Assembly: GCA_017517805.1 (NCBI GenBank)
Contig: JAFWYD010000040.1
Span: forward strand, 1 to 61,971
Length of the DNA stretch: 61,971 nt
Reading direction: 5' to 3'
DNA from: Akkermansia sp.
GTDB lineage: Bacteria; Verrucomicrobiota; Verrucomicrobiia; Verrucomicrobiales; Akkermansiaceae
Both the position numbers and the translations under genes were made by a program. The notes beneath the pieces were generated by a model. It saw nothing but the letters and a program-made list of their open reading frames with translations. It had not been told where the DNA came from and searched no databases. Below are positions 57,486 through 61,971 of the stretch, one piece after another. Every line of letters begins with the position of its first letter. The first letter of the stretch is position 1.

Positions 57486-58265
57486 ATGGCATATCTGGAG
57501 TTAGAGCATGTGAGTGTGCATTTCCCGGTGCGCAATACCTGGGGTACCACCGGCGAGGTGGTGCGCGCGGTGGATGATGTGTGCCTTTCGGTGCAGCGCG
57601 GCAGCATTCTGGGCCTGGTGGGCGAGAGTGGTTGCGGGAAATCGACCCTCTCCCGCGCCATCATGCAGCTGCAGCCGGTGACGGGTGGCCGCATCGTGCT
57701 GGATGGCACCGACCTGACCGCCCTGCCGCCGCGCGAGGTGCGCCGCCGCAGGCTGGATTTCCAGATGGTGTTCCAGGACCCCTATGCCTCGCTCAACCCG
57801 CGCTTCAGCATCTTTTCCACCCTGGCAGAGGCGCTGGGGCAGCGCGAGCCGCTCCCCCGCCGCGGCCGCGAGGAAGCCGTGGCAGCCCTCATGGAGCGTG
57901 TGGGGCTCAGCCCGGAGCACATGTACAAATACCCGCACGAGTTTTCCGGCGGGCAGCGCCAGCGCATCGCTATTGCCCGCGCCATAGCGCCGCAACCAGC
58001 CCTGCTGCTGGCAGATGAGCCGGTTTCTGCGCTGGATGTCTCCATCCAGAGCCAGATTCTCAACCTGCTCACTGACCTGGTGCGGGAGCTGGGGCTCACC
58101 ATGATATTCATCTCGCACGACCTGGGTGTGGTGCATTACCTGGCAGATGATATCGCCGTGATGCGCCGCGGCCGCCTGGTGGAATACGGCACGGCGGATG
58201 CTGTCTTCCACCACCCGCAGGCAGAGTATACGCAGACCCTCCTGGCCGCTGTACCAACATTGTAA
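57486..58265 (+). CDS. oligopeptide ABC transporter ATP-binding protein (OppF/DppF-like)
   Basis: Product of 259 residues. Walker A GLVGESGCGKSTLSRAI (about 42-58), Q-loop MVFQDPYASLNPRFSI (the QDPYASLNPR wording is typical of OppF/DppF), signature EFSGGQRQRIAIARAI, Walker B LLLADEPVSALDVSIQSQ and the H-loop FISHDLGVV. It powers peptide or nickel importers and some exporters. No permease or binding protein is adjacent, so its partners are elsewhere. Start ATG 57486, with TACAAT ending 8 nt upstream. Confidence 0.88.
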   Translation: MAYLELEHVSVHFPVRNTWGTTGEVVRAVDDVCLSVQRGSILGLVGESGCGKSTLSRAIMQLQPVTGGRIVLDGTDLTALPPREVRRRRLDFQMVFQDPYASLNPRFSIFSTLAEALGQREPLPRRGREEAVAALMERVGLSPEHMYKYPHEFSGGQRQRIAIARAIAPQPALLLADEPVSALDVSIQSQILNLLTDLVRELGLTMIFISHDLGVVHYLADDIAVMRRGRLVEYGTADAVFHHPQAEYTQTLLAAVPTL

Positions 58266-58285
58266 GTGAATAGTTTTCTGCACCT

Positions 58286-59293
58286 ATGAATACCGAGCTT
58301 CAATTTCTTTTGTACGATGCGCCTGATGCCAAGGCGAGTATACAGGTCTACGTAAAAGACGAAACATTATTTGCCACTCAAAAGGCGATAGCTGATTTAT
58401 TTGAGATTGGAGTTCCCGCTGTCAGTAAGCATTTAAAGAATATTTTTGAAGAAGGCGAATTGGAGGAAAATGTGGTTGTTTCCAAAATGGAAATAACCAC
58501 TGAACATGGTGCTATCAAAGGGAAGACACAAACCAAGTCAGTTAATTTCTACAACCTCGATGCCATCATCTCCGTGGGGTATCGGGTAAACTCGCGCAAA
58601 GCCACGCGGTTCCGCCAATGGGCTTCGCGTACGCTCAATGAGTACATCCGCAAGGGTTTTGTGATGGATGATGAGCGTCTGAAACAGGGGCAGACTGCTT
58701 TTGGCAAGGATTATTTCCGCGAATTGCTGGAGCGTGTGCGCTCCATCCGCGCCAGCGAACGACGTATCTGGCAGCAGATTACCGATATTTTCGCCGAGTG
58801 CAGCATAGATTACGACCGCGAATCGCAGACCTGCCGGAATTTTTATGCTATGGTGCAGAATCGCTTCCACTATGCCATCACCGGCAGGACCGCTGCGGAG
58901 ATTGTGTATGATTCTGCCGACCACACCAAGGAAAACATGGGGCTGCTCACTTGGAAGCACGCGCCGGATGGCCGCATCCTGAAATCGGACGTGACCGTGG
59001 CCAAGAATTATCTGGATGAGAAGCAGATTCGCCGCCTGGAGCGGGCCGTGACAGGCTTCTTTGACTATATCGAAGACCTGGTGGAGCGCGAGAATACGTT
59101 TAACATGGCTCAGTTTGCTGAAAGTGTGAATGAGTTCCTGGCTTTCCGTCGCTACGAGCTGCTGCCGGATAAAGGCCGTATTTCCCACGCTCAGGCAGAG
59201 GCCAAGGCCCACGCTGAGTACGATATCTTCAACAGGACTCAGCTCATTGATTCGGATTTCGATAAACTCGTGCGCCGTACCCGTGAATCATGA
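58286..59293 (+). CDS. RhuM-family protein
   Basis: Product of 335 residues of the RhuM (virulence RhuM/Fic-DOC N-terminal-like) family, first noted on a Salmonella pathogenicity island; biochemical role unknown. N-terminus: IQVYVKDETLFATQKAIADLF, a helix-turn-helix-like part, and HLKNIFEEGELEE. Family core: SVNFYNLDAIISVGYRVNSRKATRFRQWASRTLNEYIRKGF, then helical YDRESQTCRNFYAMVQNR. The first 280 bases are noticeably more AT-rich than the rest, suggesting transfer and partial adaptation. The next gene overlaps its stop by 4 bp. Confidence 0.87.
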   Translation: MNTELQFLLYDAPDAKASIQVYVKDETLFATQKAIADLFEIGVPAVSKHLKNIFEEGELEENVVVSKMEITTEHGAIKGKTQTKSVNFYNLDAIISVGYRVNSRKATRFRQWASRTLNEYIRKGFVMDDERLKQGQTAFGKDYFRELLERVRSIRASERRIWQQITDIFAECSIDYDRESQTCRNFYAMVQNRFHYAITGRTAAEIVYDSADHTKENMGLLTWKHAPDGRILKSDVTVAKNYLDEKQIRRLERAVTGFFDYIEDLVERENTFNMAQFAESVNEFLAFRRYELLPDKGRISHAQAEAKAHAEYDIFNRTQLIDSDFDKLVRRTRES

Positions 59294-59694
59294 CTGATAC
59301 TCTCCATCCCTGTGTGCTCCCGCGGCGGCGTTTTGTGCGGGTTGTTGTGGTCTTGTGCCTGTTGGCGGTGCTGGGGCTGTTTGGTTGCTCCCGCTGCTTT
59401 GTGCCGGAGTACTTTGCGGTGTTCATGGTGGAGGCGGTGATGCTCTTTTTGCCGAGCCGCACGAAAGGAGGCACGCTGGTGCAGCTGCTGGGGTTGCTGA
59501 TGCCTTGCAGTGCGGTGGCGATTCTCCTGTTCTGTGGTATGGAGGAAATGGGAATGTGTTTCCCGCGGTGGATGCATCACATGGTGATGAGACCGCTGGT
59601 GCTGATATTCTGGGCGGGTGTGGTACTTTACCCCTTTGCTTGGGCTCTTCTTGCGCTCTGGCGGGGGCTGGTGGCTCAGAAGATGCAGAAATGA
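59290..59694 (+). CDS. small membrane protein
   Basis: Product of 134 residues, start overlapping the RhuM stop (ATGA). Three or four hydrophobic segments: about 15-32 (VRVVVVLCLLAVLGLFGC), 39-53, 63-84 and 101-125. No family is recognised. Coupling to rhuM may be accidental. A promoter-like TAGAGT for rlpA lies just after it. Confidence 0.6.
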   Translation: MTDTLHPCVLPRRRFVRVVVVLCLLAVLGLFGCSRCFVPEYFAVFMVEAVMLFLPSRTKGGTLVQLLGLLMPCSAVAILLFCGMEEMGMCFPRWMHHMVMRPLVLIFWAGVVLYPFAWALLALWRGLVAQKMQK

Positions 59695-59730
59695 CTGGCA
59701 GGGGCAGGGGATTTGTGCTAGAGTGGGAGC

Positions 59731-60210
59731 ATGATACGTTTTTTTGCCTGTTTTGCCGCGGTGGCTATGTTGGTGCTGGTGGGTTGCCAGCAGGTGCTGC
59801 ACCCCGATTTTCCGGAATACAAGGGCTATAAGAAGGCTCCCTACACGGTGAAGGGGACGCGCTTTGTGCCCATGAGTGTGGAAAGTGCTCTGCATTACAA
59901 GGCAATGGGCATTGCCTCCCACTACGAGGCGGATGGTGCCATCGGCGCCATCGGGCAGAACTTGTACCCGCACCAGCGCTATGCGGCCCACCGCACTTTG
60001 CCGCTGCCCTGCACGGTGCGCATCACCTGCCCCCGCACCGGCAAGAGCTGCATTGCCCGCGTGGCCGATCGTGGGCCGTATATCCGCGGCCGTCTCATTG
60101 ATGTGAGCACCAAGATAGCCAAGGAGCTCGGCTTCTATGAACGCGGGCTTGATACCGTGACCGTGGAGGTTATCTCCGTGGGCGATGGCAAGTGGCGGCG
60201 TTTCCCGTGA
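59731..60210 (+). CDS. RlpA-like lipoprotein
   Basis: Product of 159 residues. The lipobox MLVLVGC places the lipidated Cys at residue 19. From about 60: GIASHYEADG, GQNLYPHQRYAAHRTLPLPC, VRITCPRTGKSCIARVADRGPYIRGRLIDVSTKIAKELGF. This is the double-psi beta-barrel of RlpA, with the R-V-x-D-R-G-P-Y box whose Asp is the catalytic residue. RlpA proteins cut denuded peptidoglycan strands, often at the septum. There is no SPOR domain. A -10-like TAGAGT ends 6 nt before the ATG. Confidence 0.88.
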   Translation: MIRFFACFAAVAMLVLVGCQQVLHPDFPEYKGYKKAPYTVKGTRFVPMSVESALHYKAMGIASHYEADGAIGAIGQNLYPHQRYAAHRTLPLPCTVRITCPRTGKSCIARVADRGPYIRGRLIDVSTKIAKELGFYERGLDTVTVEVISVGDGKWRRFP

Positions 60211-60231
60211 GACTCACCTGTTGATTGGACG

Positions 60232-60269
60232 AAAAAATCCCCGCACCGGTATTGGTGCGGGGATTTTTT
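60232..60269. terminator. bidirectional terminator between rlpA and tsf
   Basis: AAAAAATCCCCGCACC (60232-60247), loop GGTATT, and the exact complement (60254-60269) ending in T6; A6/T6 serve both directions. Confidence 0.95.
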
Positions 60270-60284
60270 AAGCTATACAGCAAC

Positions 60285-61151
60285 TCAGGCGCCGAGCTGG
60301 AAGCGCTCGAAAGCCTTCACAGTGATGGTGTCGCCCAGAGCCTTGCCGGTTTCGGCCACGAGGGCTTCCACAGACTTGGAGGGGTCCTTCACGAACTCCT
60401 GGCTCATCAGGCAGCTCTGCTTGTAGAGAGCCTTGAGCTTGCCGGGGAGAATCTTCTCCAGCAGGTGCTCGGGCTTGCCTTCAGCGATGAGCTGGGCCTT
60501 GGCAATCTCCTGCTCCTCGGCCACGAAGGCGGGATCCAGGGAGGAGGAGTCCACGCTCTTGGGAGCGCAGGCGGCGATGTGCAGGGTGATGTCCTTGCAC
60601 ATGGTCTGGAAGGCCTCGGCAGCGGCGGTGTCGGCCTTGCCGGTTTCCACCTGCAGGAGCACGCCCACCTTGCCACCCATGTGGATGTAGGAGGTCACGG
60701 TGCCCTCGCCGGCCAGCGTGAAGCGGCCGAACTTGCGGAACTTCATGTTTTCACCGATGGCGGCGCACTGCTCAGCGATGTACTTCTCCACGGTGGTGCC
60801 GTTCATGGCCACTTCCAGGGCCTCGGCCAGCGTGCTGGCGGAGGAGGCCTTCAGCGTGGCGGCCACTTCGGCCACCAGGGCCTTGAACTTGTCGCCCTTG
60901 GAGCAGAAGTCGGTCTCGCAGTTGATTTCGAGGATGATGCCATCCTTGCCTTCAACCACGGTGGTCACGATACCCTCCTTGGCTTCGCGGTCGGCCTTCT
61001 TGGCGGCCTTGGCGATGCCCTTCTCGCGGAGGTACTTCACGGCTTCGTCCATGTTGCCGTCGCACTCCATGAGGGCCTTCTTGCAGTCCATCATGCCGGC
61101 ATCAGTCTTGATGCGCAGCTCTTTCACCATTGCGGGTGTGATATCAGCCAT
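60285..61151 (-). CDS. tsf: elongation factor Ts
   Basis: Nucleotide-exchange factor for EF-Tu. Product of 288 residues: MADITPAMVKELRIKTDAGM, MDCKKALMECDGNMDEAVKYL (the UBA-like N-domain), the KAAKKADREAKEGIV linker, then GIILEINCETDFCSKGDKF with the family TDF motif, the two-part dimerisation core and the end GDTITVKAFERFQLG. It lies 23 nt after rpsB in the usual rpsB-tsf order. Very strong codon bias, as for a translation gene. Confidence 0.97.
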   Translation of the reverse strand: MADITPAMVKELRIKTDAGMMDCKKALMECDGNMDEAVKYLREKGIAKAAKKADREAKEGIVTTVVEGKDGIILEINCETDFCSKGDKFKALVAEVAATLKASSASTLAEALEVAMNGTTVEKYIAEQCAAIGENMKFRKFGRFTLAGEGTVTSYIHMGGKVGVLLQVETGKADTAAAEAFQTMCKDITLHIAACAPKSVDSSSLDPAFVAEEQEIAKAQLIAEGKPEHLLEKILPGKLKALYKQSCLMSQEFVKDPSKSVEALVAETGKALGDTITVKAFERFQLGA

Positions 61152-61174
61152 TGTCTTGGTATAAAGGGGTTAAA

Positions 61175-61858
61175 TTAGGCGGGCTTGTTCTTGTTGATAG
61201 CCTCCACGAGCACGGAGAGGATCAGACGGATGGAGCGCACGGCATCGTCGTTGCCGGGGATGGGGAAATCCACGGTCTCGGGGTCGGCGTTCGTATCGGT
61301 CAGCACAATCACGGGGATACCCAGGATGTGGGCTTCGCGGATGGCGATGTCCTCGTGGTCAGCGCCGATGGCGATCATCACGTCGGGAGCGCCACCCATG
61401 TTGCGGATACCCTGCAGGTTGCGCTGCAGCTTCTCGCGCTCACGGGCCAGAGCGGCGAGCTCCTTCTTGGACATGCTCTTGTACTCAGGCTGCTTGTCGA
61501 GGTTCTCGAGGTAGTCGAGGCGGGCGATGCTCTTCTTGATGGTGGCCATGTTGGTGAGCATACCGCCAAGCCAGCGGAAGTTCACATAGTACTGGCCGGT
61601 GGCCTCAGCGGCCTCCTTTACGGCTTCCTGAGCCTGGCGCTTGCAGCCCACGAAGAGAATCTTCTTGTTCTTGGCGGCGAGTTCACCCAGGAAGGAGCTG
61701 GCCTTATCGAGGCACTTCTCGGTTTCCTCCAGGTTGATGATGTGGATACCATTCTTCTGGGTGAGAATGTACTTCTTCATGTTCGGGTGCCACTTGCGGG
61801 TCTGGTGACCAAAGTGAACACCGGCTTCCACCATCTTCGTAACGAGTTCGTTAATCAT
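61175..61858 (-). CDS. rpsB: 30S ribosomal protein S2
   Basis: Product of 227 residues: KMVEAGVHFGHQTRKWHPNM, KYILTQKNGIHIINLEETEKCL, QYYVNFRWLGGMLTN, PDVMIAIGADHEDIAIREA and GIPVIVLTDTNADPETVDFPIPGNDDAVRSI are all classic S2 blocks. The usual C-terminal extension is absent, as in many bacteria. First gene of the rpsB-tsf operon. Confidence 0.97.
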   Translation of the reverse strand: MINELVTKMVEAGVHFGHQTRKWHPNMKKYILTQKNGIHIINLEETEKCLDKASSFLGELAAKNKKILFVGCKRQAQEAVKEAAEATGQYYVNFRWLGGMLTNMATIKKSIARLDYLENLDKQPEYKSMSKKELAALAREREKLQRNLQGIRNMGGAPDVMIAIGADHEDIAIREAHILGIPVIVLTDTNADPETVDFPIPGNDDAVRSIRLILSVLVEAINKNKPA

Positions 61859-61971
61859 TGTATTTTGTATGTGTTGTGTGCAACCTTGCGGCAGGATGCA
61901 CGGGGTTTTGGAAGGTGCTGCGCTTAGCCCCCAGCCCTCCGTTGTTGGTATTGCAGCATCAGCGGGGACGC
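61859..61971 (-). promoter_or_regulatory. upstream region of rpsB (window edge)
   Basis: The last 113 bases hold only the rpsB leader. I see no clear -35/-10 pair and no recognisable S2-binding structure; the promoter may lie outside the window. Confidence 0.3.

Overview
The window looks like a piece of a Verrucomicrobiota chromosome, most likely Akkermansia or a close relative. Three secreted proteins end in a PEP-CTERM tail of the form VPEPATATLSLLALAGLA plus an Arg-rich tip. There are mucin-type sugar functions (a GH84 glycosidase and an N-acetylhexosamine-kinase-like protein), and many small secreted or lipoproteins are scattered among housekeeping genes. Most of the DNA is GC-rich and densely coding. 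The left 4 kb (about 1.2-3.8 kb) is clearly more AT-rich and carries an integrase module.

Layout. 0-4.6 kb: two paralogous PEP-CTERM genes point away from each other. Between them lie a tyrosine recombinase and two small unknown ORFs. The right-hand PEP-CTERM gene has lost its ATG exactly where an 11-bp inverted repeat ends. 4.7-8.8 kb: small membrane and unknown genes, then miaA behind three tandem DUF805 membrane proteins. 8.9-9.1 kb: an independently transcribed, terminator-ended RNA that resembles 6S RNA. 9.2-21.8 kb: argS, a TPR protein, lipoprotein pairs, ribD, an ABC-2 permease, a Sel1 protein, a Na+/H+ antiporter, ribE and an ankyrin protein. 22-29 kb: EF-hand protein, RNase PH, a DUF4143 ATPase, and an operon of polyprenyl synthetase, serine acetyltransferase and a COG2509-type flavoprotein. 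29-33 kb: a PH-like membrane protein, fhs, and a second DUF4143 ATPase framed by two near-identical long palindromes. 33-42 kb: a large PEP-CTERM protein, thioredoxin-like and secreted proteins, a sugar-kinase-like gene, holA and mnmG. 42.5-49 kb: tRNA-Gln, Ppx/GppA-HD, a HAD phosphatase, GH84 and pdxH. 49-62 kb: a coiled-coil/TPR protein, the operon dnaX-ybaB-adaptor-ATPase-permease, an OppF-type ATPase, RhuM, RlpA, tsf and rpsB.

The strongest unlabelled signal is a probable chromosomal origin. An AT-rich intergenic region at 13.74-14.01 kb holds three exact TTATTCACA DnaA boxes and several near matches. Six parS-like palindromes (TGTTCCACRTGGAACA type) lie at 6.6-15.1 kb around it, some inside genes. 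No dnaA, parA or parB gene is in the window. holA and dnaX (two polymerase III clamp-loader subunits), mnmG and rpsB/tsf all lie within about 50 kb of it.

Many genes here have a good promoter (TTGnnn, 16-17 bp, TAnnnT) whose -10 box ends only 6-7 nt before the start codon. Leaderless mRNAs therefore appear common, and several start codons (GTG in holA and dnaX) were chosen on this basis.
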